Part shown: piece after piece, positions 40,401-48,414 of the stretch
Layout: each line of letters opens with the position of its first letter
Numbering within the stretch: position 1 is the first letter of the stretch
Source: Saccharopolyspora gloriosae
Lineage (GTDB): Bacteria > Actinomycetota > Actinomycetes > Mycobacteriales > Pseudonocardiaceae
Assembly (NCBI RefSeq): GCF_014203325.1
Contig: NZ_JACHIV010000001.1
Span: 124,001-188,000 of the forward strand
Direction: 5' to 3'
DNA length: 64,000 nucleotides
Position numbers and translations under genes: made by a program
The notes under the pieces: model-generated
Told to the model about the DNA's origin: nothing
The model's database searches: none
What the model saw: the letters and a program-made list of their open reading frames with translations, nothing else

Positions 40401-41009
40401 GCCGGCGGTGACGACGTGGCGAAGGCGCTGCGCATCGCGGTGCACCACGACGGCGACAGCGACTCCACCGGTGCGATCTGCGGCAACATCGTCGGCGCGC
40501 TGATCGGGGTCAGCGGGTTGCCGGTGAGCTGGCTCGCCGACCTGGAGCTGCGCGACGTCGTCGAGCAGATCGCGTTGGACTGCGTCGCCGAGTTCGGCGA
40601 CTCGCTGGCCCACGACCCGGACGACCCGGAACCGCCCGCGAGCGAACGCCCGGCCGACGAGGAGTGGGACGAGCGCTACCCGATCCGGCGGCTGCCGGTG
40701 CAGGACGATCGGCGCGGCTTGAGCGAAGCGGCCGACGAGGGCGCCCCATGGGGCGGTGAGCAGCAGGACCGGAACGACCGGCGGGATTCCGGGGAGGACC
40801 GGCCCGACCCGGGTGATCCGCCGACGGCGCTGCTGCCCGCGGTCGGCTCGGTGGAGGACCCGGGAGTGCCGGAGCAGCCGTCGGAGGCCGACGCCGCGGC
40901 GCCGCGGGCGCAGGACACCGAACCGGAGCCGCTCGCGGCGTTCCCGGCGCCGAAACCGTCTCCGCGTCGCATCCACAGCCCGCAGCCCGCGTACGACGGC
41001 GAGAGCTGA
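37449..41009 (+). CDS. Tandem ADP-ribosylglycohydrolase: degenerate N-terminal plus intact C-terminal domain
   Basis: 1186 residues; ATG 37449 has GACAGGAG upstream. Residues ~25-385 are an ARH fold (ALLGGAVGDALGAGVRT) whose metal motifs are lost: TELTQ at 78-82 instead of (S/T)DDTQ, DSRFGSVVR instead of NDSKGCGG, SADSSVTG instead of GDSDSTG. A ~320-residue acidic Pro/Glu-rich linker follows, containing the repeated phrase TDRTDLSLL / TDRTDREELA. Residues ~706-1065 are a second ARH with intact TDDTQM (758-763), NDSKGCGG (860-867) and GDSDSTG (1002-1008). The tail is disordered. A dead-plus-live pair suggests the first domain binds a ligand or partner. A hairpin ends the transcription unit. 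Confidence 0.87.
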   Translation: MTGDTSWFANTHGSAVSRREPRALSWSDRFRGALLGGAVGDALGAGVRTRSAWDIQHWFGKQGVADYLPVFGRRGGVTELTQLAVFTLEALLRARAVNGESAEWLPTPVIRTNHLRWLYTQGVPWEYAMSGYLQTHPEPSGWLLETPQLFSTRNPAGGALSGLGKLATQPPAQATHDSRFGSVVRPGFADCAVWAAPTMVWSTSEDRVFAAGADVARLLTDDLNVHGAAGFHADVLTQLIQGDIGLWDAVGLTDTRLSSLHSGVEGPAAVRRAVHAAMFATRDGRRPQPAELDAEFDTEHKPGELGTALASVAATGSFADAVVMAVNVSADSSVTGAMAGQLAGALYGPEAIPPRWRDELELGDIIETLCADAAEAFAPPPPPPPLPKWAQRYVGDPRREAAGPRELGAPEHVTTVDSGRGPEPVRSVDGSNDPTMIIDLGQIESHADSLEFGEPGTGEPEQVARPVEPEPEPAPEPERPAANSFTQTTDRTDLSLLAAHRPVDDADESRPMPDLGAGGFSLSTDRTDREELARLAKLVSLRPEEAGRIPVAEPEPPVEEAEAPQGPPPAAQQPYEAPAGQPYEHGRRWTSDDVPDAGEQGEAAEVEFPDADSDTPRAEGPGTERLPVPNAAEPDQRGADVAPEPREQQVQPPQVPEPEAPQPTEQEAPVHRAAEPEAPVSDARATKAASGGHAKSETTDEVAPSLTERVLGCFLGGALGDALGSDLEFVTAEQITEKFGSAGPQGLREAYGVQGAITDDTQMTLFSAEGLIRGGIARRTLGSTDPLPEIQLAYQRWLHTQGVEWEAAAGAFRAVYPEPDGWLVEVPGLFAARAPGKTIFRALTRFGDGQAAGSLTEPINDSKGCGGVMRSAPMAMYSPDPPVAFELAARAAALTHSHPSGYLSAGALAVIVQQALLGQTLDDGVWLALQVLETWDGHEETSALLKQAVELAERGEPGPQDIAETLGGGWVGEQALAIAVCGALAGGDDVAKALRIAVHHDGDSDSTGAICGNIVGALIGVSGLPVSWLADLELRDVVEQIALDCVAEFGDSLAHDPDDPEPPASERPADEEWDERYPIRRLPVQDDRRGLSEAADEGAPWGGEQQDRNDRRDSGEDRPDPGDPPTALLPAVGSVEDPGVPEQPSEADAAAPRAQDTEPEPLAAFPAPKPSPRRIHSPQPAYDGES

Positions 41010-41024
41010 GCCGTTCGTCCCGAG

Positions 41025-41052
41025 CCGCCCGCGGCGATCGCGTCGCGGGCGG
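41025..41052 (+). terminator. Hairpin after the tandem ARH gene
   Basis: CCGCCCGCG (41025-41033) pairs with CGCGGGCGG (41044-41052), 15 bases past the stop. No U-tract. It separates the ARH gene from the ESX-linked operon starting at 41237. Confidence 0.55.
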
Positions 41053-41236
41053 GCACCGCACCCGGACTCCGGTGTGGACGGCGGCGCCCGGGGAGATCCG
41101 GGACACAGCGGCGAACGCGGTGATCCGCACCGCCGTCCGCGTCGGCGTTGGTACCGTTCCCGCCGCACGAGAAGATCGGTTGCGGTGCGTGGGCGTCGGC
41201 CACGGGTGGCGACCGCGAGCATTGCGGGAGACGGCG

Positions 41237-41761
41237 TTGCCCGAAGACATCAGCGCGACTGAGCGAATGGTCCGCGAGTGGCAGGAGCGGGCGACGGAGA
41301 AGGCCGAGAAGTTCGGCCGCATGCAGGCGCAGATCGAGCAGCTCTCCGTCACCGAGCGCTCGCGCGACGGTGCGGTCCAGGTGACCGTCGGGTCCAGCGG
41401 CATGCTCGAGGACCTGGTGCTCGCCGAGAACGCGGGCAACCGTCCGATGACCAAGCTCTCGGCGGAGATCATGCGGGTCGTGCAGCTCGCGCAGTCCCGG
41501 CTCCCCGAGCGGATGCGGCAGGCCGCGGCGGACACCGTCGGCGAGGACGACGAGGCCGTGCGGCACATGCTGGGCCAGGCGACCCGGTTCTTCCCGGAGG
41601 CGCCCGAGGAACCGGAGGAACCGCCGAAGCGGCCCGGTGTCCAGGAGATGCGCATCGGCACCGACGAGGACCGGCCGCAGCGTCCTGCGCGCAGGCCGAG
41701 CCGTCGCGCGCCGGACGACTTCGACGACGACGACTTCAGCCGCGGCTCGTTCCTGCGCTGA
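41237..41761 (+). CDS. YbaB/EbfC-family DNA-binding-like protein
   Basis: 174 residues from TTG 41237 (GGGAG six bases upstream); an earlier start in frame has no site and no YbaB character. The N-terminal ~110 residues match the YbaB/EbfC fold: a long charged helix (ERMVREWQERATEKAEKF), the turn VGSSGMLEDLVLAENA and LSAEIMRVVQLAQ. The C-terminal tail is acidic/Arg-rich. In Pseudonocardiaceae such genes sit at the head of ESX-substrate operons next to EspC-like and WXG-like proteins, as here, where they may act as secretion accessories rather than nucleoid proteins (inference). Confidence 0.75.
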   Translation: MPEDISATERMVREWQERATEKAEKFGRMQAQIEQLSVTERSRDGAVQVTVGSSGMLEDLVLAENAGNRPMTKLSAEIMRVVQLAQSRLPERMRQAAADTVGEDDEAVRHMLGQATRFFPEAPEEPEEPPKRPGVQEMRIGTDEDRPQRPARRPSRRAPDDFDDDDFSRGSFLR

Positions 41762-41777
41762 CCGGGGGAGAACCGAC

Positions 41778-42086
41778 ATGCCCGAGCAGATGAACGTCGT
41801 CATCGAGAGCCTGCGCGCGCACGCGTCCAAAGTGGACGGAGTAGCGGACGAGCTGGACGGCGCGGTGCGGACCTCCGAGCAGGTGTCGATGGACAACGAC
41901 GCCTACGGAATCCTGTGCCGGCCGTTCGCGTGGATGGTCGACCAGGCCGAGCAGCAGGGGATCGACACGATCAAGGAAGCCGCGAAGGCCATCCGGGACA
42001 CCGCGCAGGAGGTCCGCGCCGCGGCCGAGGACTACCAGTCCGCCGACGACGGCAACCGGGACGTGCTCGGCGGTATGCAGGCGTGA
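41778..42086 (+). CDS. EspC-like type VII (ESX) secretion-associated protein
   Basis: 102-residue helical-hairpin protein of the EspC/T7SS family. ATG 41778 follows a GGGGGAGAACC stretch. Recognisable are LRAHASKVDGVADEL, the DNDAYGILCRPFAW middle, and a C-terminal helix with the ESX export signal YQSAD (Tyr86-xxx-Asp90). EspC-type proteins are co-secreted with larger partners. The downstream 1618-residue protein begins inside its stop codon (GTGA), so the two are coupled and probably travel as a pair. The ESX machinery itself (EccABCDE, MycP) is not in the window. Confidence 0.8.
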   Translation: MPEQMNVVIESLRAHASKVDGVADELDGAVRTSEQVSMDNDAYGILCRPFAWMVDQAEQQGIDTIKEAAKAIRDTAQEVRAAAEDYQSADDGNRDVLGGMQA

Positions 42087-45000
42087 CCAACCCGCTCAGC
42101 AACGCGCAGAACGCCGCCGACCCCGCCGAACCACCCGAGAGCATCAAGGGCATCGGCATCGCCGAGTCCTGGCACGACGTCACCAGCCTCAACGACGGTT
42201 CCAGCTGGATCGAGTCCGGCCTCGCCTACGGCGGCCTGGCGATGGAAGCGGTCAGCGTCGTCGTCGACCCCATCGGCACGCTGCTGTCCTACGGCCTGTC
42301 GTGGCTGATCGAGCACGTGCAGCCGTTGCAGGACGCCCTGGACTGGTTCGCGGGCGACCCCCAGGGCGTCGAGGCGTACGCGCAGCAGTGGCAGCAGGTC
42401 GCGGTCTCGATCAACACGGCGGCGACCGGGTACTCCGAGGCCGTCCGGGCCGACACCGCGCAGTGGACCGGTGCCGCGGGCGACGCCTACCGGCGGCACG
42501 CCGCGGAGAAGGGCGAGGCGCTGACCGGCGCGGGGAAGCTCGCGGAGACCATCGGCACGGTCGTCGAGGCGATGGGCATGGTCGTGTCGTTCGTGCGCGA
42601 CTTCGTGCGGGACCTGATCGCCGACTGCATCTCCCGGCTCATCACCTACGCGCTGGAGGCGTGCGCGCCGCCGGTCGTCTCGCTGGCGTGGGTGGTGCCG
42701 CAGGCGGTGGCGTTCATCGCCAAGACCGTCACCAAGGTCTCCGACGTCGTGCAGAAGTTGCTGAAGACCATCAGCAACGTCTCGCCGAAGATGGCGAAGA
42801 TGGTCGAGGCCTTCGGCGACATCATGCGGCTGCTCGGCAAGGGCGGGAAGCAGGCCGGCGAGAAGGCGGCCCAGGCCGGGCGGTTCGCCGCGAAGGCCGC
42901 CGACAAGCTCGACGTCTCCGGCAAGATCGCGGACAAGGCGGCGGAGAAGGCGTGGCGGAGGGTCGACGACGTCTTCGGCACCGACGTCGCCGGCAAGCAC
43001 CAGGCCAAGTTCGGGCCGGACCTGCCCGGCGGTTCCGGTGGTGGGGCAGGGGATTCCGGCGGCGATCTGTCGGCGCCGGGTGGTTCCGCGCCGGGCGCCC
43101 CGCCGCGGTCGACGGATTCGGACTTCTCGCCGGTTTCCGGTGGTGAGGCGGGGAGTTCCTCGCGCGCGGCGTCCGGTGGTGCTGACGTGTCCGGCTCGGC
43201 GCGGGCCGACGAGGGTGCCGCCGCGCATCCGGGGTCGCCGAGCGCCGGTGCGCCCGCGCAGGGCGGGCACGGTCCGGCGGGCGGCGGTGCGCACGGTCCG
43301 GCGGCGGGCGGCGGTGCCCCGGAGAGTTCGCCGCGAGCGGACGCTCCGGCGCCTGGCGGACACAGTGGACAGCCGTCGGCCGTCGGTGGTTCCGCGGCGG
43401 GCGACCCGGCCGGTGGTTCGCGGGCAGGTGACCCGACCTCCGGTGGTGGGCATGCGGCGGGCGGATCGCCGGGTTCGTCCGCGGAGGCACCGAGCCGTCC
43501 GGCCTCCACCACGGCCTCCGGAGTGGAGGCGCCCGCACGTCCCCAGCCGTCCGGGCCGGAGGCGCCGGCCGCGCCGAACACGCCGCGCCAGGACCCGCAG
43601 GCCGCACCCGGGGGTGGCGGCCCGGCCGCCGCAGGAGGCCCTGGCGGCGCGGCACCCCCCGCCGGGGGAGCACGCCCAGGCTCCGGTGGCTGGACCGGCA
43701 CACCCGGCAGCCCCGGCGCCGCTCGTCAAGCGGGCGGGAACTCGGGACCGCGCGGCCCGGAGGCGCCGGGCAGGCCAGGCGCCGCTCACCAGAGCACCCC
43801 GCGCGGCCCTGACTTCCCGCGCGGCCCCGGCGGTGCGCCGCACGGCGGCTCGCGCCCGGACGCTCCGCCTCGGATGCGGCAGGACGGTCCTCCGCCACAG
43901 CCGCGTCCCGACGCCCTCCCACCCGGCAGCGGCCCGCGCGCCGCCGGTCCGCAACACCCGTTCCGCGCAGGCGAAGCACCGGTGCGCGGTCCGCACCCGG
44001 CTGCGGCCGCTCCCCGGGGGCCGCGCTCGGACGGCGCCCCTGCTCCCGGCGGACGCCCCGACATGCCACGCGTCGCGCATGCCGATTCCGGTGCACGCGC
44101 GCCGACTCCGCGGGGTGTCGGGAGCCCGCAGGTGCCGCACGGCGGTCCGGCACCTCGACCGAACGGCGCGGACGGGCCGCAGTGGGGATCGGTCCGACCC
44201 GAGCACTACGGCGGCGTCCGAGGCGCGGCGACCCCGGCGTGGGGACCCGGTCGGCCGCGCCTGGAGGCGCAATCCGCGCCGCTCGAACCGACGCGCGCCC
44301 CGCAACGACCACAACCGGCCGCACCCGAGCAGCCGAAGCACTCGACCAGCGAGTCGATGGCCGCCGAGGAGCCGATCCCCCACGAGAAGCGGTTCGACCA
44401 CCGCTGGAACGTCGACGGGAGCCGCTTCCGCAGGCTCGACATCTCCGAGGACCTGCACGCGAAGCTCGGCACCGACGTCCAGCACATCCGCGCGACCACG
44501 GCCGGAATCTCGATGGTCCGGCACTCCGGACCGGTGTTCAACAAGGCGGAGTTCCAGCAGAAGCTGCCGCGACCGGCCGTGGACCCGAAGCGCTTCACGG
44601 TCGAAGTCCACGGCGGCCCGCACGGGGTGCGACTCGGCGGCACGGACCTGAACGCGAAGGAATTGGCCGAGGTCATCAAGGCCGCACCCGGTTACAAGCC
44701 GGGCGAACCGGTCCGCCTGCTGGCCTGCCGCACCGGCGCCGACACCGGCGACGGCACGCCGAACTTCGCGCAGGAACTCGCGAAGGAACTCGGCGTCGAG
44801 GTCGTCGCCCCGAAAACCGACGCCTGGGTCGACAACTTCGGCAACATCTACGCCAGCAACGACCGCGCGTCCTTCACCCCCGACGCGTCCGGTGCCCCGC
44901 AACCGCGCTTCGACGAACCCGGCCAGTGGACCGCCTTCCGCCCCGACGGCACCACGGCCGTCCACGACAGCCCCTACCCACCGGGCCACGAACCGGAATG

Positions 45001-46939
45001 GGTCCGCTTCGGCGACCAAGCCGAAGCAGCGGAACGCCGCAGCATCTGGCCGTTCAGGAGGAAGAAGGACGACGAGCTCGATCCACATGAGCAGTGGGCC
45101 AGGCGACATCAGCCACCGCCACCTGCGGCCCAGAAATCTCCGCAGCCCCATCAGTGGCCTGGTCAAGCGCCACCGCACTTGAACCGGCAGTTCCCACCGC
45201 AGCAGTTCCGTGCCCAGCCGGCACAACCGCGGCCGGGCGAGTACCCCACGCAGTTCGGCCAGGGGCACGGCACTCCGCCGAGTGCTCCGCGCTCGCCAGG
45301 GCAGGGCTTCCAGAACGGGCCTCCGCACGCTCCGGGCGGTGACGGCCGACACGGGGGACACGAGCAAGGCCCTTCGGCGCTTCCGTCAAGACCACCGTCG
45401 CACCCGCAGCACCGCGCGATGCAGCCACCGCCGCAAGCACCACCGGCGCCCCGTTCCCACCCGTCGTCCCGTCCTGCACCGCACGCCGCAGGACCTGGTG
45501 GGCAGGCGGCGCCGAGGCCACCGCAATCCGCTCCCCAACAGTGGTCACCGCTCGCACCGCATGCCCTCCCACGGGCTCAAGGGCCGTACCAGCCGGCGCC
45601 GCGGCCGCCGATGGCATCGAGCGCCCCGTCGCACGCGCCGCAGACAGGCCAGGGCGGGGCGTTCCCCGAACACGGACGGCCGCACACGTCCGGTGGGGAC
45701 CGCCCACCGAGGCCGAACGTGACGTCCGGTCCGCAGGGGACGCCCCCGGCGCCGCACCGAAGCGCATTCCCGCAAGCAGGCTCCGCGAACGGTGCGCATC
45801 TTTCAGGCGGCGGTCCGCAGCATCGCTCATTCGATTCGACTCCGCGCCCGGGAAGTTCGCCTGAGGCCGCGACGACCGCCGATTTTCCGCCGCCGCGTCA
45901 CGATGCTGGGGACGGAGAACCGGACGGTTCCTCACAGCTCGGTGGGGCCACGTCGGAAGAGAGCCACTTCTCGGGTTCCGAGGCGACGGCGGAGCAGGAA
46001 TCCGCTCCCTACATCGGATTCGAACTCGACAAGTCCGAGCCGTCCATCGACCCGGCCCCTGATGTGCCGGAGCCGCCGTCCGGGAACTCGAAGATCGCGG
46101 ACGCCCTCGGCGTCACACCGGACACGGACGAGGAGCTCGCTGCGCGAGCTCTGGCTCGGGAGGAGCGGGCACGAGAGATCGCGGAGGCTGAATTCGCGAC
46201 GCCGACGGGTAGTGGAACGGCAGGGTTCATCGCCCGTGACCAGGATATTGATCGGTTCGGCGACATCCTGGAGCGCTACGGCGATGGCCGTCCTTATCGG
46301 AGGCTCGATTCTGAAGAGCTGGTCATGGCGCGCTTGAAGAATCCGGTCGCGTTGCGAGGTGTCACCGATGTCGAGCTGACGGCGATGCGCAGCTACACCA
46401 TGGATGGTGCGAACAGTCCGACGGGTGGTTCTTGCTACCAGCTCAACGAACGTCTGCGCAATGGTGATCCTCCGGTGGAGGAGGGGCATCCGGACTACGA
46501 GAAGCTCCCGGGGCAGGAAGAATACCGACGAGTTCTCACCTCGGGGTTGAACAAGATGCGGGCCAACCTGATCGAATCCGGGGAAGTGTCGGCCGCGCCG
46601 GTGTCCTTGGGTCGGAACATCGGTGTTCCGCTGACGTCGCTCGATGATTTCGCCAAGCGCTATGCGCCCGGGAACGCGGTGACGGAGAACGCGTTCGTCA
46701 GTTGCAGCCCGGAGCGGAGCGACTTCCAGCCCAAGGGCTATCATCCGGAAACGCATGCCTTCGTCCAGTTCACGATCAAGACTCCCGATGGGGTCTCGGT
46801 CCAACATCTTTCCGGATTCGAGTTCGAGAGGGAGACGCTCGTGGTTGCAGGGCGGAATTTCCGCGTCACTCACTTCGCCGATGACGATTCGGGTCCTGAG
46901 CGCAGGATCGAGGTCGTGCTCGAGGCCATCGAAGAATGA
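42083..46939 (+). CDS. Modular ESX-type toxin: WXG-like head, Pro/Gly linker, His/Cys peptidase-like domain, ADP-ribosyltransferase tail
   Basis: 1618 residues; GTG 42083 overlaps the EspC-like stop. Residues ~1-310 are helical with WTGAAGDAYR (W128), an ESX/PPE-like head. Residues ~315-765 are a Gly/Pro/Ala/Ser linker. About 768-988 is a conserved domain with VEVHGGPHGVRLGG (His843) and RLLACRTGADTGDG (Cys882), a caspase/CHAT-like dyad that may self-cleave. A second Pro/Gln-rich linker follows. The tail (~1335-1618) matches R-S-E ADP-ribosyltransferases: MRSYT, Arg1511 in LGRNIG, FVSCS (Ser1540), and Glu1582-x-Glu1584. Codon use shifts to more A/T at third positions in the tail, as if the tip was swapped in. 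The following genes encode ARH-fold proteins, likely immunity. Confidence 0.82.
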   Translation: MTNPLSNAQNAADPAEPPESIKGIGIAESWHDVTSLNDGSSWIESGLAYGGLAMEAVSVVVDPIGTLLSYGLSWLIEHVQPLQDALDWFAGDPQGVEAYAQQWQQVAVSINTAATGYSEAVRADTAQWTGAAGDAYRRHAAEKGEALTGAGKLAETIGTVVEAMGMVVSFVRDFVRDLIADCISRLITYALEACAPPVVSLAWVVPQAVAFIAKTVTKVSDVVQKLLKTISNVSPKMAKMVEAFGDIMRLLGKGGKQAGEKAAQAGRFAAKAADKLDVSGKIADKAAEKAWRRVDDVFGTDVAGKHQAKFGPDLPGGSGGGAGDSGGDLSAPGGSAPGAPPRSTDSDFSPVSGGEAGSSSRAASGGADVSGSARADEGAAAHPGSPSAGAPAQGGHGPAGGGAHGPAAGGGAPESSPRADAPAPGGHSGQPSAVGGSAAGDPAGGSRAGDPTSGGGHAAGGSPGSSAEAPSRPASTTASGVEAPARPQPSGPEAPAAPNTPRQDPQAAPGGGGPAAAGGPGGAAPPAGGARPGSGGWTGTPGSPGAARQAGGNSGPRGPEAPGRPGAAHQSTPRGPDFPRGPGGAPHGGSRPDAPPRMRQDGPPPQPRPDALPPGSGPRAAGPQHPFRAGEAPVRGPHPAAAAPRGPRSDGAPAPGGRPDMPRVAHADSGARAPTPRGVGSPQVPHGGPAPRPNGADGPQWGSVRPEHYGGVRGAATPAWGPGRPRLEAQSAPLEPTRAPQRPQPAAPEQPKHSTSESMAAEEPIPHEKRFDHRWNVDGSRFRRLDISEDLHAKLGTDVQHIRATTAGISMVRHSGPVFNKAEFQQKLPRPAVDPKRFTVEVHGGPHGVRLGGTDLNAKELAEVIKAAPGYKPGEPVRLLACRTGADTGDGTPNFAQELAKELGVEVVAPKTDAWVDNFGNIYASNDRASFTPDASGAPQPRFDEPGQWTAFRPDGTTAVHDSPYPPGHEPEWVRFGDQAEAAERRSIWPFRRKKDDELDPHEQWARRHQPPPPAAQKSPQPHQWPGQAPPHLNRQFPPQQFRAQPAQPRPGEYPTQFGQGHGTPPSAPRSPGQGFQNGPPHAPGGDGRHGGHEQGPSALPSRPPSHPQHRAMQPPPQAPPAPRSHPSSRPAPHAAGPGGQAAPRPPQSAPQQWSPLAPHALPRAQGPYQPAPRPPMASSAPSHAPQTGQGGAFPEHGRPHTSGGDRPPRPNVTSGPQGTPPAPHRSAFPQAGSANGAHLSGGGPQHRSFDSTPRPGSSPEAATTADFPPPRHDAGDGEPDGSSQLGGATSEESHFSGSEATAEQESAPYIGFELDKSEPSIDPAPDVPEPPSGNSKIADALGVTPDTDEELAARALAREERAREIAEAEFATPTGSGTAGFIARDQDIDRFGDILERYGDGRPYRRLDSEELVMARLKNPVALRGVTDVELTAMRSYTMDGANSPTGGSCYQLNERLRNGDPPVEEGHPDYEKLPGQEEYRRVLTSGLNKMRANLIESGEVSAAPVSLGRNIGVPLTSLDDFAKRYAPGNAVTENAFVSCSPERSDFQPKGYHPETHAFVQFTIKTPDGVSVQHLSGFEFERETLVVAGRNFRVTHFADDDSGPERRIEVVLEAIEE

Positions 46940-47009
46940 GTCGTGGAGTGCGGATCGTGGCGGTGCGTCGAGATTTTCCCCGTGCTTTCTCTGGGATGCT
47001 GAGGAGCCG

Positions 47010-48383
47010 ATGATGGCAGCGGACAGCAGTGCGGCGGGCCAGGGGCCCGCTATGCAGGTGGCGTTGAACGCCGATGAAGTCGAGTTCATCTCGGCGTGGC
47101 GAATGTATCGCGCGGGCGATGCGGCGTTGTCGCAGTCGGCCCGAGATTTCCTGGATCAGATTTCGAATCGGGCAGGAATCAGCGGTGGGGGCGACTCCTC
47201 GGCCGCGTCGGCCCCTCGTATTCGTGATCTTCCGGTTTACGACGCGGACGCCGCAGAGCGGATCAAGGCCGCTCTTCCTGGGATCGTTCTCGGTGGCGCC
47301 GTGGGGGACTCGATCGGTGCGCCGGTCGAATTCGACGACCTTGCGATCATTCAGCAGAAGTGCGGTCCTGCTGGTGTTTCGGGGCCGCTTCCGGTGTTCG
47401 GGAAGCCGAGTGCGTTCACCGATGACACGCAGTTGCTCGCCTTCACGCTGGAAGCCCTCATCATCGGCCGATCCCAACTTCGGGCAGGGGGTTTTCGCAC
47501 GCACTCGCACCCGCGCAACGCTCTCCAGATGTCCTACGCGCGTTGGCTGCACACACAAGGGTTGGAATGGCGTGCAACGTTGCCCGGCACCTTGCGCAAG
47601 GCGATTCCTGAGCCGGGCGGCTGGCTGGTCGGCCAAGAAGAACTCCGGGCGCAACGATCGCCGGATCGAGTCAGCCTGGACGCACTCGCCGCGTTCGCAC
47701 GGGCGACCGACGACAACGCCGCTCAAGGGATCAGCAACTTCGACACCCCGCTGAACCAGGACAAGAGCCCAGGCGCCCTGCTCCGGGCCGCGCCGTGCTT
47801 CCTGTGGTCCGACGTGCCGGAACGGGTGTTCAACCTGGGCGCCAACGTCGGCGTGATCACCCACGGGCACCCGACCGGTTACCTGCCGTCCGGAACCTTC
47901 GCGACGGTGTGCGGCGGACTTGCGCAGGGAGCGTCGCTGCGGGCCGCGATCGACGGCGCGTTGGAGCAGCTCCGCCGGTGGGAAGGCAATGACGAGACGC
48001 GGTCGTCGTTGGAGCGAGCACTGGAACTGGCGGAGTCCGGGCGGATGGATGCGGATGCCCTCGAGGCTCGCATCGGTCCGGGCTGGCGCGCTGACGAGGC
48101 TCTGGCCATCGGCTTGGCCGCCGCCGTCGCGTCCCCCGGCGACTTCCGGCGAGCGGTCGGTGTGGCGGTCAACCGGTCCGGGAACAGCACGACACCGGCC
48201 GCGGTGTGCGGTGCCGTGCTGGGGGCCTTGCACGGCGTTGCGATCGTTCCACCGGACTGGCTGTCGACCCTGGAATGGCGTGCAGGGTTCGAAGAACTGA
48301 TCAGCGACTCGCTCGCTGAGTTCGCCGCGCCGGACGCCGCCGACGGGGCGGACTGGTCTGCGAAGTACCCGCGGCAACTCTGA
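47010..48383 (+). CDS. Degenerate ADP-ribosylglycohydrolase-fold protein, candidate cognate immunity
   Basis: 457 residues; ATG 47010 with GAGGAG upstream (a second ATG follows at once). Residues ~17-56 hold a small module LNADEVEFISAWR found again in the next gene. From residue ~87 an ARH fold begins (GIVLGGAVGDSIGAPVEF). The first metal motif TDDTQ (137-141) is kept, but NDSKGCGG is replaced by NQDKSPG (249-255) and GDSDSTG by GNSTTPA (391-397), so two metal aspartates are gone and catalysis is doubtful. It is the first gene after the toxin, 70 bases away, and shares its atypical codon use at the 5' part. A binding-only immunity role is plausible, by analogy with ARH-type immunity to Tre1. 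Confidence 0.8.
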   Translation: MMAADSSAAGQGPAMQVALNADEVEFISAWRMYRAGDAALSQSARDFLDQISNRAGISGGGDSSAASAPRIRDLPVYDADAAERIKAALPGIVLGGAVGDSIGAPVEFDDLAIIQQKCGPAGVSGPLPVFGKPSAFTDDTQLLAFTLEALIIGRSQLRAGGFRTHSHPRNALQMSYARWLHTQGLEWRATLPGTLRKAIPEPGGWLVGQEELRAQRSPDRVSLDALAAFARATDDNAAQGISNFDTPLNQDKSPGALLRAAPCFLWSDVPERVFNLGANVGVITHGHPTGYLPSGTFATVCGGLAQGASLRAAIDGALEQLRRWEGNDETRSSLERALELAESGRMDADALEARIGPGWRADEALAIGLAAAVASPGDFRRAVGVAVNRSGNSTTPAAVCGAVLGALHGVAIVPPDWLSTLEWRAGFEELISDSLAEFAAPDAADGADWSAKYPRQL

Positions 48384-48414
48384 CTGTGCGACGAACGGAC
48401 TGTGAAGGCTGACT

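Noticed and set aside
43086-44385. Direct repeats in the Gly/Pro linker DNA of the toxin considered as a CRISPR or tandem-repeat array
   Set aside because: The short similarities come from repeated codons for Gly, Pro and Ala. There is no fixed unit length or conserved spacer pattern.
42032-45367. Long minus-strand frames opposite the toxin gene
   Set aside because: Low-complexity Arg/Gly shadows of the Pro/Gly/Ala linkers of the toxin; no domain recognisable.
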